DNA of 64,000 nucleotides from Nocardiopsis gilva YIM 90087 (GCF_002263495.1 NZ_CP022753.1:5634312-5698311), one strand, 5' to 3'; positions 48,152-56,218 are shown, counted from the first letter of the stretch. Notes: generated by a model not told the origin, from the sequence alone. Made by a program: numbers and translations.

Positions 48152-48522
48152 GGCGTCGGCCGCCGACCGCGCCGAATCCGGTGGGGTCGCGGTCGGCGCG
48201 TCGGCCGATGACGCGCCGACCGGTTCGTTCACCCCATCTTCGTTCACCCCATCGATCCGGCCCGTGCGATGATGCTGGCCGTCGCACCGGCCCCGGTAGG
48301 GCGCGCCCCACCTCGACCGGCACGTGCGGCCTGCGCGAATCCTTCGCGAGGATGGTCGTGATCCCCTTAACAGGGGATGGCCCCTACCCCTCCCCTGGTA
48401 TGTGGTCCGCCCATCGACCGCGTCACTACGTTGAGGCGCCATACGGACGGCGATCTTCGGCTACGGCCGACCGCCCTCCGCCTACTGCCGCCACGTAGCG
48501 TCCGGTTCTGGGAGACACCACC
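48152..48522. promoter_or_regulatory. 371-bp region before the P450 gene, with two dyads
   Basis: Left part holds a stem (GCCGACCGCG 48162-48171 with CGCGGTCGGC 48188-48197) that may end pullulanase transcription. Bases 48361-48378 form ATCCCCT-TAAC-AGGGGAT, followed by TACC-N8-GGTA at 48385-48400. These dyads probably belong to the P450 promoter. No gene. Confidence 0.5.
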
Positions 48523-49746
48523 ATGACCAGCGACATCGCCGACACCATTCCGGCCTACCCGCCGCCCCGCACCTGCCCGCTGCGCCCATCACCCGAGTTC
48601 GACCGCCTCCGTGCCGAGCGACCGATCTCCCGCATGGCCATGCGCGGAGGCGGAGAGGCGTGGGTGGTGACGCGCTACGAGGACGTGCGCACCCTGCTCG
48701 CGGATCCCAGGATGAGCTCGGACCGCGCGCACCCCGGCTTCCCTCGGCTCATCGCCGGGCTGGAGGACATCCAGCCGCGGGAGGAGGAAAAGCCACCCAT
48801 CGTCAACCTGGACGGAGCCGAGCACAGCAAGGCCCGCGGCGCGATTCTCAGTGAGTTCACGGTCCGCAGGGTGCGGGAGATGCGCCCGTGGGTGCAGGGC
48901 ATCGTGGACCGGCGCGTCGACGCCATGCTGGCCGCCGGACCGCCCGTGGATCTGGTGGACATGCTGTCTCTCCCGGTCCCGCTGCTCGTCGTGTGCGGGC
49001 TGCTTGGAGCCTCCTACTCCGACAACGAGCTCTTCGAGGACAGCACGCGCAGGATGATGTCGGCGGGGGTGTCCGATGAGGACCGCTTCGCGGCCGCCGA
49101 GGACCTGAGCGTCTACCTGGAACGCCTGTGCCGGGAGAAGGAGGCGGACCCGACGGAGGACGACCTACTCGGCCGCCAGGTGCTGCGGTACCGGCGCGAG
49201 GAGGGCGAGGTCGACCACGCCGAACTCGTCGCCCTCGCGCTGATGCTGCTCGTGGCCGGGCATGAGACCACCGCCAACGTCATCTCGATGGGTGTGGCCT
49301 CGCTGCTGGAGCACCCGGACCAGCTCGCCAAGATGCGGGCCGACCCCGGCCTGCTGCCCGCCACGGTCGAGGAGGTGCTGCGGTTCTGCAGCGTCACCGA
49401 CGCGATCACGGCGCGGGTGGCGACCGCCGACATCGAGATCGGCGGCGTGCTGATCCGCGCGGGCGAGGGTGTCATCGCACACGTGCCCTCGGCCAACCAC
49501 GACCCCTCGGTCTTCGCCCGCCCCGAGCGGCTGGACATCGACCGCGGGGCGCGCCACCACTTCGGGTTCGGTTACGGGCCGCACCAGTGCGCCGGGCAGA
49601 ACCTCGCGCGGCTGGAGCTGCAGATCACCATCGAGACGCTGTTCCGGCGGATTCCGAACCTGCGGATCGACGCGCCGCTGGACAGCCTGCCGTACAAGGA
49701 CAACTCCATGGTCTACGGCCTGTACGAGCTGCCCGTCAGGTGGTAG
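48523..49746 (+). CDS. Cytochrome P450
   Basis: A 407-residue soluble bacterial P450. WVVTRYEDVRTLLADPRMSS near residue 46, I-helix LLVAGHETTANV with the oxygen-activating Glu/Thr pair, ExxR in VEEVLRFCS, and heme-ligand loop FGFGYGPHQCAGQNLARLE (Cys ligand). CYP105-like in general look. A ferredoxin gene follows 73 bases on and probably supplies electrons; no ferredoxin reductase is nearby. GGGAGA precedes ATG 48523. Confidence 0.95.
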   Translation: MTSDIADTIPAYPPPRTCPLRPSPEFDRLRAERPISRMAMRGGGEAWVVTRYEDVRTLLADPRMSSDRAHPGFPRLIAGLEDIQPREEEKPPIVNLDGAEHSKARGAILSEFTVRRVREMRPWVQGIVDRRVDAMLAAGPPVDLVDMLSLPVPLLVVCGLLGASYSDNELFEDSTRRMMSAGVSDEDRFAAAEDLSVYLERLCREKEADPTEDDLLGRQVLRYRREEGEVDHAELVALALMLLVAGHETTANVISMGVASLLEHPDQLAKMRADPGLLPATVEEVLRFCSVTDAITARVATADIEIGGVLIRAGEGVIAHVPSANHDPSVFARPERLDIDRGARHHFGFGYGPHQCAGQNLARLELQITIETLFRRIPNLRIDAPLDSLPYKDNSMVYGLYELPVRW

Positions 49747-49819
49747 CGGCGCTGCGGGGACAGCCGACGGGACGGGCGGCTCGCGGCCCGGAGTCGAAGA
49801 CCACTTCGAGGGTCATGCC

Positions 49820-50014
49820 ATGCGCGTGGTAGCGGACCGGAATCGCTGCGCCGGAAACGGGCAGTGCGTGCTGACCGATGCGGCGATCTTCGACCAGGAC
49901 GAGGAGGAAGGCCGAGTCGTCGTGCTCAACGAGCGGCCGGGCGCCGAAAGCGCCGAGCGGGTACGGCAGGCGGTGCGCCTGTGCCCGGTGCGTGCGCTCG
50001 CCATCGAGGAGTGA
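49820..50014 (+). CDS. Ferredoxin (3Fe-4S type)
   Basis: A 64-residue ferredoxin. DRNRCAGNGQCVLTD and LCPVRALAIEE give three cluster Cys with the CxxxxxC...CP spacing of P450-partner 3Fe-4S ferredoxins. Located directly after a P450, whose redox partner it most likely is. ATG 49820. Confidence 0.92.
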   Translation: MRVVADRNRCAGNGQCVLTDAAIFDQDEEEGRVVVLNERPGAESAERVRQAVRLCPVRALAIEE

Positions 50015-50140
50015 GGGGACGGCGGTTGCCGACCATTACGGCTCGACGCAGCGCGCCACGGCTCGGCGCGGCGCAGCCTCGGGCAGCTCCGCCCGCCCCG
50101 ACGTGAGGGGGCGTCGCGGCGGGTGGCACCATCGTCCCCC

Positions 50141-50749
50141 ATGACGATCGATCCACAACGAACCGCCGTTCTCGCCCTGCACTGGCAGGTCAACGTGATC
50201 AAGCCGGAGGGCTTCTTCGGCGAGATGCTGAGCGAGCCCGTACGCCGCAGCGGTGTGGTGGAGCGGGCCGCCGACTTCCACCACCGCGCTCGCGCGGCCG
50301 GTCTGCCCATCGTGTTCACCCGCTTCACCGTGCCCGAGGGAGAAGGCGGCCTCGTACGCAACACCGGATTCATGAACGCGGTGGGGGAGGCTCAGGAGTC
50401 CTTCCGGCCCGAGGCACCAGGCGCCCAGCTGATCCCCGAGATGGCTCGGCTGGGCGAACGCGACCGCGTCGTCGACAACCAGAAGCTGTCCGGGCTCGCG
50501 GGGAACAGCCTGCCGGAGTTGCTCGCCGCGGAGGGTATCGACACCCTGCTGGTGACCGGTGTGGCCACCAACCTGACGGTCGAGCAGACGGCGCGGCACG
50601 GCACGGACCTCGGCTCGACCGTGCACGTGGTCGCCGACTGCGTGGCGGCGGCGGAGGACGCGGTCCACGAGGCGTCGCTCGCCAACCTCGACCTCGCCAC
50701 CAGGGGTCGCCTCTCCTCGGACGACGCTCTGGCGCGACTCGCGGGCTAG
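50141..50749 (+). CDS. Isochorismatase-fold protein lacking the catalytic Cys
   Basis: A 202-residue isochorismatase-like protein. Fold markers are clear: RTAVLALHWQVNV at strand 1, AGLPIVFTRFTVPEG, and LLVTGVATNLTVEQTARHGTD. The usual nucleophile Cys of GVATNxCVE is Thr (ACG, 50576-50578), and the catalytic Asp of strand 1 (VDMQNDF) is absent (HWQVNV). The Lys-bearing segment is replaced by NQKLSGLAG. So it is unlikely to hydrolyse by the standard mechanism. Stands alone between the ferredoxin and a convergent marR. Confidence 0.85.
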   Translation: MTIDPQRTAVLALHWQVNVIKPEGFFGEMLSEPVRRSGVVERAADFHHRARAAGLPIVFTRFTVPEGEGGLVRNTGFMNAVGEAQESFRPEAPGAQLIPEMARLGERDRVVDNQKLSGLAGNSLPELLAAEGIDTLLVTGVATNLTVEQTARHGTDLGSTVHVVADCVAAAEDAVHEASLANLDLATRGRLSSDDALARLAG

Positions 50750-50846
50750 GCCCGCGGAACAGCGGCGGCCCGGCCCGCTCCGGCCGGGTCCAGCCGGGCT
50801 ATGAGCGGCGCGGCGACCGGTGTGGAGGCCACGGGGCCCGGTCTCG

Positions 50847-51296
50847 CTAGGGGACGTCGCCCAGCGTCTGAGCCACGAACCGTTCCAGCCCCGCGACGAA
50901 CGCCTCGGCCTGGTCGGGCGGCCAGGCCGCCAGTCGCTCATCCAGAAGGGCCACGAGCCGTCCCCGCATCAGCCCGACGATCTCCTGACCCCGTGGCGTC
51001 AGTGTGAGCAGGACGGCCCGTCGGTCATGCTTATCTCTGCCACGGCGGATGAGGCCGTGCTCTTCGAGTCTGGACGCGTAGCGGCTGGCGACCGACCGGT
51101 CGATTCCGACCTCGGCGGCCAGGCGCGCCGCCGTGATGGGACCGAGCCGGGCGATGCCGCTGATCACGGGATAGGTCGTGGGGTCCACGCCGTGACCTAT
51201 CCCGTCCGTGAGGTCGCCGTAGAGGTCGGCGCGGACACGGCGCTGCAGCAGCTCCCCGAGTGCGGCCTCCGTACGTCTGCCGAGATCCCCGCTCAC
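50847..51296 (-). CDS. MarR family transcriptional regulator
   Basis: A 149-residue winged-helix MarR protein. Helix alpha1 region LGELLQRRVRADLYG, HTH GPITAARLAAEVGIDRSVAS, wing RRGRDKHDRRAVLLTLTPRG, then the dimer helix. GTG 51296. A perfect dyad lies 60 bases upstream in the gap to the divergent small gene, so it probably controls that gene and itself. Confidence 0.93.
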   Translation of the reverse strand: MSGDLGRRTEAALGELLQRRVRADLYGDLTDGIGHGVDPTTYPVISGIARLGPITAARLAAEVGIDRSVASRYASRLEEHGLIRRGRDKHDRRAVLLTLTPRGQEIVGLMRGRLVALLDERLAAWPPDQAEAFVAGLERFVAQTLGDVP

Positions 51297-51355
51297 GCTG
51301 TTGCCCCCGCTCCGTGCGCCATTGCGCGGCTCTCCCGTCGCCAGTAGATTGGGTT

Positions 51356-51376
51356 ATGCGTGCAAAATACACGCAT
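51356..51376. promoter_or_regulatory. Candidate MarR operator
   Basis: ATGCGTG, seven-base spacer CAAAATA, CACGCAT: perfect 7-base arms in the divergent gap between marR and the gene at 51420. Size and symmetry fit a MarR dimer site. Confidence 0.6.
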
Positions 51377-51419
51377 TATTCGACCCGCATCTGCCCGTGC
51401 GGTGGAGAGGAGAGTGCCC

Positions 51420-51710
51420 ATGCCGGGGAGTGTACGGCCCGAGGAAATCCTGCCCGATGGCGATGACCACACGGTTCTCGACGGCTTAACGGTTCGCAAG
51501 GGGACCGTGGCGGCCTTCGTCGCGAATGTGAAGGCCCTGGACGGCGTCGAAGAGGGCAGTGCCGAATGGAAGATGTTGGCGGACCGAATCAGGGAGCTCG
51601 TCCCGGGGGTGCGCGCGGTCGGCCTCTTCGACGTCCTCACGCCGAAGTCCCCGCAGCTCAGAAACATCATCGACGAAGCGTCGACACACGGCGGCACAGC
51701 AGCGCCCTGA
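51420..51710 (+). CDS. Small conserved hypothetical protein
   Basis: A 96-residue soluble protein with GLTVRKGTVAAFVANVKAL and EWKMLADRIRELVPGVRAVG; no motif I recognise. GGAGAGGAGAG before ATG 51420 is a good ribosome site, so this start is preferred to upstream ones. It is divergent from marR with the dyad between, suggesting a MarR-controlled gene. The second half looks helical. Confidence 0.72.
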   Translation: MPGSVRPEEILPDGDDHTVLDGLTVRKGTVAAFVANVKALDGVEEGSAEWKMLADRIRELVPGVRAVGLFDVLTPKSPQLRNIIDEASTHGGTAAP

Positions 51711-52010
51711 CGCCCCGACGTAGGGCCGGGCGGACCGCCACCGCCGACGCATGGCGTCACCTCTGTTCCGTGTCGTCTCCGTATCGTCTCCCTGTCGTTT
51801 CCGTGTCCTCCCACCTATTTCCGGACCGCTCTAGTCGGCATCACGGTTGGGCAACAACCCATTCCATTCCCAACCGACGCATACCCGCCCGCAGCGAGCA
51901 TGGGGACGCGGCCGGACGTGACCCCCGGCCCCGCGGTCATGCCTGCGGGGCACTCCCCGACGCCACCCTGATCCGTGGGCCCTGGGGTCACCGGATCGGG
52001 AGGGGCAGAT
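51711..52010. promoter_or_regulatory. Upstream region of the crp-like gene with repeats
   Basis: About 300 bases. Imperfect 11-base tandem repeats (TGTCGTCTCCG, TATCGTCTCCC, TGTCGTTTCCG) run from 51771 to about 51812. A dyad GGTTGGG (51845-51851) with CCCAACC (51869-51875) follows. Strong GGGAGGGG ribosome site just before 52011. Confidence 0.55.
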
Positions 52011-52739
52011 GTGGGCAGACAAGGCTTTGGGGCGCTCCTGACGGACGAGCAGTGGGCACGCTTCCTCAGGGCGGGGACCACCCGCCGGTTCCAGGTCGGA
52101 GAGGTGATCATCCGCCAGGGTGACCGCGGCGAAGCCGTGTACATGCTCGCCGAAGGCACGGTCAAAGTTTCCATGGTGCGGACGGACGGGACCGAATCGC
52201 TGATAGCGCTCCGTGGCCCTGGCGAGTCGCTCGGCGAGCTGTCGGCGTTGTCCGGGCTCCCCCGAACGGCCACCGTGGCCGCCTCCGGCGGATCGTGTCT
52301 CACCCGCGTCCTGAGTGGCGCCCAGTTCCGGCTGCTGGTGAAAACCATGGAGTTGGAGCACGCTCTGTGGGAGCACATCGTGCTGCGACAGCACGAGAGT
52401 GAATCGCTGCGGGCGGAAATGGCCGCGCTGCCCGCGGGGCAACGGTTGGCGATCACACTCCTCAGGCTCGCCGCGTCGCTCGGTAGCGACGTCAGCGAGG
52501 CGGGAGGACCGCCCGATCGGCAGGAAAGCCGGACGGGGCGTACCCGCGCGCGCCGTGGAACCGTCCTCAAGTTCGGGCTGACCCAGCGCGAGCTCGGCGA
52601 CTCCATCGGCCTGTCCCGGGCCTCGATCGCGGCCGAGTTCGGGAAGCTGCGCTCCCTCGGCGTCATCAGCACCGGACGTCGGTTCGTCGCGATCCGCGAT
52701 GTCGAACGCCTGAGGAGGCTGGCCGAGGGCGAGGAATGA
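52011..52739 (+). CDS. Crp/Fnr family cyclic-nucleotide-binding regulator
   Basis: A 242-residue Crp-type regulator. The cNMP domain spans about 8-125. Its phosphate-binding cassette, residues 75-87 (GELSALSGLPRTA), keeps the Glu that contacts ribose and the Arg-Thr that contacts the cyclic phosphate, so ligand binding is plausible. The long helix follows, then a linker with inserted charged residues (about 158-180) and an HTH (LTQRELGDSIGLSRASIAAE). No Cys cluster, so not Fnr-like. GTG 52011 with GGGAGGGG. A cyclase-like gene comes next; this protein is its obvious intracellular receptor. Confidence 0.93.
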   Translation: MGRQGFGALLTDEQWARFLRAGTTRRFQVGEVIIRQGDRGEAVYMLAEGTVKVSMVRTDGTESLIALRGPGESLGELSALSGLPRTATVAASGGSCLTRVLSGAQFRLLVKTMELEHALWEHIVLRQHESESLRAEMAALPAGQRLAITLLRLAASLGSDVSEAGGPPDRQESRTGRTRARRGTVLKFGLTQRELGDSIGLSRASIAAEFGKLRSLGVISTGRRFVAIRDVERLRRLAEGEE

Positions 52740-52828
52740 CAGGGGCACGCGTTCTCACCATCGTCTCACCGACGTCAGCCCTGACACCCCGGCTCACCCC
52801 CGTACCGCGCGACGCGGGTCGCCGCCCT

Positions 52829-52846
52829 GTGTCCAGTTTTGGACAC
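52829..52846. promoter_or_regulatory. Palindromic operator between crp-like and cyclase-like genes
   Basis: GTGTCCAGTTTTGGACAC: perfect 7-base arms around GTTT, 88 bases before the cyclase start. Shape fits a Crp-dimer site. It suggests the cyclase has its own promoter under control of the Crp-like protein. Confidence 0.6.
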
Positions 52847-52933
52847 TGCCCCACGCAGATTCGCGACATGGTCGAGGTGAACGGCCCGACCGGGCCGCCA
52901 GACATCCCGACTCGCCCCTCAGGAGCCCCGACA

Positions 52934-53758
52934 ATGGCGGAGATCCCGCGCCGGGTCCGGCGCACCAGCATTCCGATGCCGCCGTATCGCGCCGTTCTCG
53001 CGGTGGACGCGGAGAAGTACTCGCGCACGTCCTCCTACAACCAGCGGATCCTCAGCAACACGGTGCGGGACGCGCTGGAGGAAGCATTCCGCGGCAGCGG
53101 ACTGGAGCACCTGTGGAGGAACGCCTCCTTCCCCCAGACCACCGGCGACGGCTATGTGGTCGGTGTCCAGCCCGAGCACCTGCCCCTGCTGATCCATCCG
53201 CTGCTGGGCGAACTCCAGGCGGTGCTGGGCGAGATACAGCCGGGCCTCGCCTTCGAGGACCGATCGCTGCGTCTCCGGTTGCGCGCGGCGATCGGCCTGG
53301 GGCCGCTCCCGGACAGCGGTGGCGATGAGCGGGGCGACGGGGTCGGCACGGCCATGAACGAGACACACCGGCTGCTCGACGCTCCGGCCCTGCGTGCAGG
53401 TCTGGCCGACTCCGACCCGGAGATCACCTTCCTCGCGGCCGGGATCACCCGGCGCGTCTATGAGGACGCGGTGCTGGGCGGCTATGTCGGTTTGGCGCCC
53501 CGCCACTTCCACGAGACCGAAGTCGACCTTCCGGACAAGGAGTACCGGGCGGAGGCCTACCTCTACATTCCTCAGCCGTCCCTTCGCCCGCCGGAAGCGC
53601 GCGGCACCGGCGGCTCCGCCCCGCGCGAGACGGCACAAAGGAGTGGCGGCCACGATCCGGACTCTAGCCAGGGGCAGGGACAGGGGCAATCGCAGGCGCC
53701 GAGGCCGGGCCGGGGAGCCGCTGGGGCGATCACATTCGAAGCGATCCCTGATGCGTAG
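52934..53758 (+). CDS. Class III nucleotide cyclase-like protein
   Basis: A 274-residue soluble protein. Metal Asp candidates are D25 (RAVLAVDAEKYS) and D72 (QTTGDGYVVGV), 47 apart; an Asn-x3-Arg pair is N142/R146 (TAMNETHR). In mycobacterial Rv1625c the matching residues D256, D300, N372 and R376 have spacings of 44, 72 and 4, so the layout is that of an active cyclase. The base-selecting Lys of adenylate cyclases is Gln68 here, with Asp135 kept, so the product (cAMP, cCMP, cUMP or other) is uncertain. The C-terminal 60 residues are Gln/Gly-rich and disordered. ATG 52934 has AGGAG upstream; an ATG at 52736 overlapping the crp stop is the alternative, but the operator would then be coding. 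Confidence 0.8.
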   Translation: MAEIPRRVRRTSIPMPPYRAVLAVDAEKYSRTSSYNQRILSNTVRDALEEAFRGSGLEHLWRNASFPQTTGDGYVVGVQPEHLPLLIHPLLGELQAVLGEIQPGLAFEDRSLRLRLRAAIGLGPLPDSGGDERGDGVGTAMNETHRLLDAPALRAGLADSDPEITFLAAGITRRVYEDAVLGGYVGLAPRHFHETEVDLPDKEYRAEAYLYIPQPSLRPPEARGTGGSAPRETAQRSGGHDPDSSQGQGQGQSQAPRPGRGAAGAITFEAIPDA

Positions 53759-53798
53759 CGCTCACGAGCCTGCCAATGGTGAATGTTCAGGAGGGCCC

Positions 53799-55607
53799 AT
53801 GCCCAGGAGTTCGTACGCGGGATCAGCGAGCACGAAGGAAAAGGCGCGGAAGCGCAGCAGCGCTGCAGCGAATCGGACGGCACCGGATGACGGTGCACAC
53901 GCCTCCCCGTACGCCCGCAGTGAGGTCACCCGGCTGCTGTGTGCCAGCGCCTACCTGGACGGGCGGTTTCGCCGCAGCGTCATCAAGGAGTTCGTCGAAC
54001 GGCGGGAACAGGTGGCCGCACCGTCCCTGGGGTTCGACGCGGTTCCGGTGGTGCGACACTGCCTGCACGCCCGCCGACTGGAGCTGAAATGCCTGGGGTG
54101 GCTCACCGCGGCCTGGGCGGTACCGTTTCTGGCCCTTTTCCTGGTCTGGATCGCCATCGCCGTTTTCTCCGATCGTTCGGAAGCCGACCTATTCGTGGCG
54201 GCGACGCTGGTCGGTGTGACCCCCGGTGTCATGCTTTTCGTGGCACTGTGCCTGCTCGCGTGGCTCAGCCGGGTGGTGAGCGGACGCAGCACCTCGGTCT
54301 ACGTCGACGATCGCGCGGAGAGATCTCCGAGGAAGGGGATTCTCGCCTGGCTGGGCACTGTGATCCGAATCGCCGCCTGGGCGATGGGCTACTCGTACGC
54401 AGGCTTCATACTCACCCTGGTCTTTGACCGAGGCTACGGCTCCGGATGGGCGGAGTTCGACGCCACGGAGTTCGCGGCGCTCATGCTGATCGGTGCTCTC
54501 GCGTTGGTCGCGTGGGTCGTGTCCTGGTACCGAGCGTCGGTGGAACACGTCCTGTCGGTCGACCTCAGTAAGCCGCGCTTCAGCGGCCAAGGTCCCGAGG
54601 TGGCCGAAAAGTACGCTCCCCTCCTCGACGCGGTCGCCCGCGAACAGCACTCTTCGGTGGTCATCTACGACCCCGCCGCCCCCTTCCGCGGGGCCGGGCA
54701 GCCGCACAAGCCGTGGTCACTCGCCCTTGAGCTGCGTCCCGCCGACGGCAGGACACCCACGGACGGTCTCACCGGGCGGCGGATCATCGACCTGGTTCGG
54801 CCGCAGCTCGCGTCCCTGGCCGAGCGGGCCGGTGCGACCAGCCGCGACCGCCTCAGCGGCCTGGAGGTCAGCGAGTGCGTGTTCCTGCCGGCGCCGTTGC
54901 CTTTCGGCTACCAACGGGAGCAGCTACCTGTCGGGGACAGCGACGCTCCGCAGGTGATGCGGCACATCGACAACGCGGTCGGTGAAGGAGCCGAGCAGCG
55001 CCGCCACTTCCTCCGAATCCGCGTCGGGGCGTGGGCGGAAGAGGTGGTCACCACCCTCTTCGTCCGGGCTCACACACAGGGGCGGATGCTCCTGCTGGAG
55101 GTGGTGCCGCACGTGTTGACGCCGATCCGCGAGGAGTTCCGTGCTGTGGACGCGATCGTGCCGGATCGTGGTGCGCGCCGCGCGGTCTCAGCACTCGCCA
55201 CCGCACCGGTCGCTTCGGTGTCCGCACTGGTCTCGCTGTTCCAGACCATGGCCTCCAGGTCCCGCTCATGGCGCAGCAATCCCGACGGGAGCCGCGTGGA
55301 AGCGCCACTGATCAGTATCCGCGAGCAGGCCGCGGCCGGTCCGCTCTCCCTGTTCCAGGAGATGGACGTGGCCAGGTACGTGAAGACCCTGCAGGACCGG
55401 ATCGCCTCGGGGGTCCGCCAGGCACTGGTCGAGGCGGGGTACCAGACCGACGAGTTCCAGCAGCAGATCGTCAACATCGGTAGCGGCGGGGTCTTCATCG
55501 GAGGCTCGATGTCCGGCGGAGCCATCGCGTCGGGAGAAGGGGCAGCCGCCCGCCACGGCAGCAGTTCCCCAGCGGCGGCAGATAGCGCACAGGCCAAGGC
55601 GACGTAG
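53799..55607 (+). CDS. Four-helix membrane protein with C-terminal Gly-rich motif
   Basis: A 602-residue protein, no named family recognised. Residues 36-95 (ARSEVTRLLCASAYLDGRFR onward) form a helical head; TM segments lie near 99-123, 131-155, 181-209 and 224-243. A large soluble domain (about 255-510) follows, with WSLALELRP and VTTLFVRAHTQGRMLLLEVV; then a helix (LFQEMDVARYVKTLQDRI) and the tail GGVFIGGSMSGGAIASGEGA at about 563-582. That tail recurs twice in the next protein. ATG 53799 with AGGAGGG. Looks like a membrane effector or platform regulated through its tail. Confidence 0.8.
   Translation: MPRSSYAGSASTKEKARKRSSAAANRTAPDDGAHASPYARSEVTRLLCASAYLDGRFRRSVIKEFVERREQVAAPSLGFDAVPVVRHCLHARRLELKCLGWLTAAWAVPFLALFLVWIAIAVFSDRSEADLFVAATLVGVTPGVMLFVALCLLAWLSRVVSGRSTSVYVDDRAERSPRKGILAWLGTVIRIAAWAMGYSYAGFILTLVFDRGYGSGWAEFDATEFAALMLIGALALVAWVVSWYRASVEHVLSVDLSKPRFSGQGPEVAEKYAPLLDAVAREQHSSVVIYDPAAPFRGAGQPHKPWSLALELRPADGRTPTDGLTGRRIIDLVRPQLASLAERAGATSRDRLSGLEVSECVFLPAPLPFGYQREQLPVGDSDAPQVMRHIDNAVGEGAEQRRHFLRIRVGAWAEEVVTTLFVRAHTQGRMLLLEVVPHVLTPIREEFRAVDAIVPDRGARRAVSALATAPVASVSALVSLFQTMASRSRSWRSNPDGSRVEAPLISIREQAAAGPLSLFQEMDVARYVKTLQDRIASGVRQALVEAGYQTDEFQQQIVNIGSGGVFIGGSMSGGAIASGEGAAARHGSSSPAAADSAQAKAT
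55479..55544 (+). other. Gly-rich assembly motif, copy A (in membrane protein)
   Basis: Encodes GSGGVFIGGSMSGGAIASGEG. Shares the pattern V-x-[IV]-[AG]-G-[SH]-[MF]-x-G-G-A-x-A-[ST]-G with two copies in the following gene. Alternating small and hydrophobic residues with regular Gly recall bacterial amyloid signalling sequences; this is inference. Confidence 0.6.
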
Positions 55608-55642
55608 GGCACCACGACGAGGAGAGGGAAGGGAAAAGAGGC

Positions 55643-56218
55643 ATGACCGAGCGCGAGCGTGACGACCACGAACGTGGGCCGGAGGAGAGCGGCGGCGTCT
55701 ACATCGCCGGATCGATGATCGGCGGCGCTGCGGCGACGGGCGCGGACTCCGAGGCGGAGGACAGCAGCAGGAAGGAGGGAGGACCGACGGCGGCCGACCT
55801 TCCCGCCCCGTCATCCCGACTGAGTTCGGCTCCTCCTGGACAGACCGTGGTCGGCGGACACTTCGCGGGCGGGGCGGTGGCAACCGGCGCGCGTAGCAAG
55901 GCAGCCGACAGGTCCGTACGCATCGACACCGCACACCGGGAGTTCGCGGAGAGTCTGGCCTGCGTGCGTCGTGAACTCGCGAAGCGAGAGCGAACGTTCG
56001 AGGTCGAGGCGGTCGACCGCGAACTGGCCGAGGCCGAGCAGCAGATCGAGTCCACGGGGACCGTCGGCCGCTCGCTGCTGGATCGTCTGGTTTCCCTGTT
56101 CAGCGGTGGCAGCACGATCCTGCAGAGCGTCACGGACAGCGCTGTCGCGTTGGAAGCCTTGAAGAACATCGCGAGCACTACCCAGTTGGCGGCCGGAGAG
56201 CTCGAACCGGATGAGTGA
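55643..56218 (+). CDS. Small protein with two Gly-rich motifs and a helical C-terminus
   Basis: A 191-residue soluble protein. Motif copy 1 at about 17-40 (SGGVYIAGSMIGGAAATGAD) and copy 2 at about 66-90 (GQTVVGGHFAGGAVATGARS) match the tail of the preceding membrane protein. The rest (about 95-185) is helical: CVRRELAKRERTFEVEAVDR, then RELAEAEQQIE and LLDRLVSLFSGGSTILQSV. That layout recalls small actinobacterial adaptor proteins of the DUF5955 kind, tentatively. Two motif copies against one in the partner suit a cross-linking or nucleating adaptor. ATG 55643. Confidence 0.78.
   Translation: MTERERDDHERGPEESGGVYIAGSMIGGAAATGADSEAEDSSRKEGGPTAADLPAPSSRLSSAPPGQTVVGGHFAGGAVATGARSKAADRSVRIDTAHREFAESLACVRRELAKRERTFEVEAVDRELAEAEQQIESTGTVGRSLLDRLVSLFSGGSTILQSVTDSAVALEALKNIASTTQLAAGELEPDE
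55691..55912 (+). repeat. Gly-rich assembly motif, copies B1 and B2
   Basis: Protein-level repeat in the adaptor gene: B1 at about 55691-55762 and B2 at about 55838-55912. Each shows Gly-Gly-Ala-x-Ala-Thr-Gly-Ala as core, with a conserved acidic/Ser run after it. Confidence 0.6.

Noticed and set aside
52736-52933. Longer cyclase-like protein starting at ATG 52736
   Set aside because: The overlap with the crp stop is tempting, but the added 66 residues are Pro/Thr-rich noise and cover the palindromic operator; AGGAG before 52934 is better.
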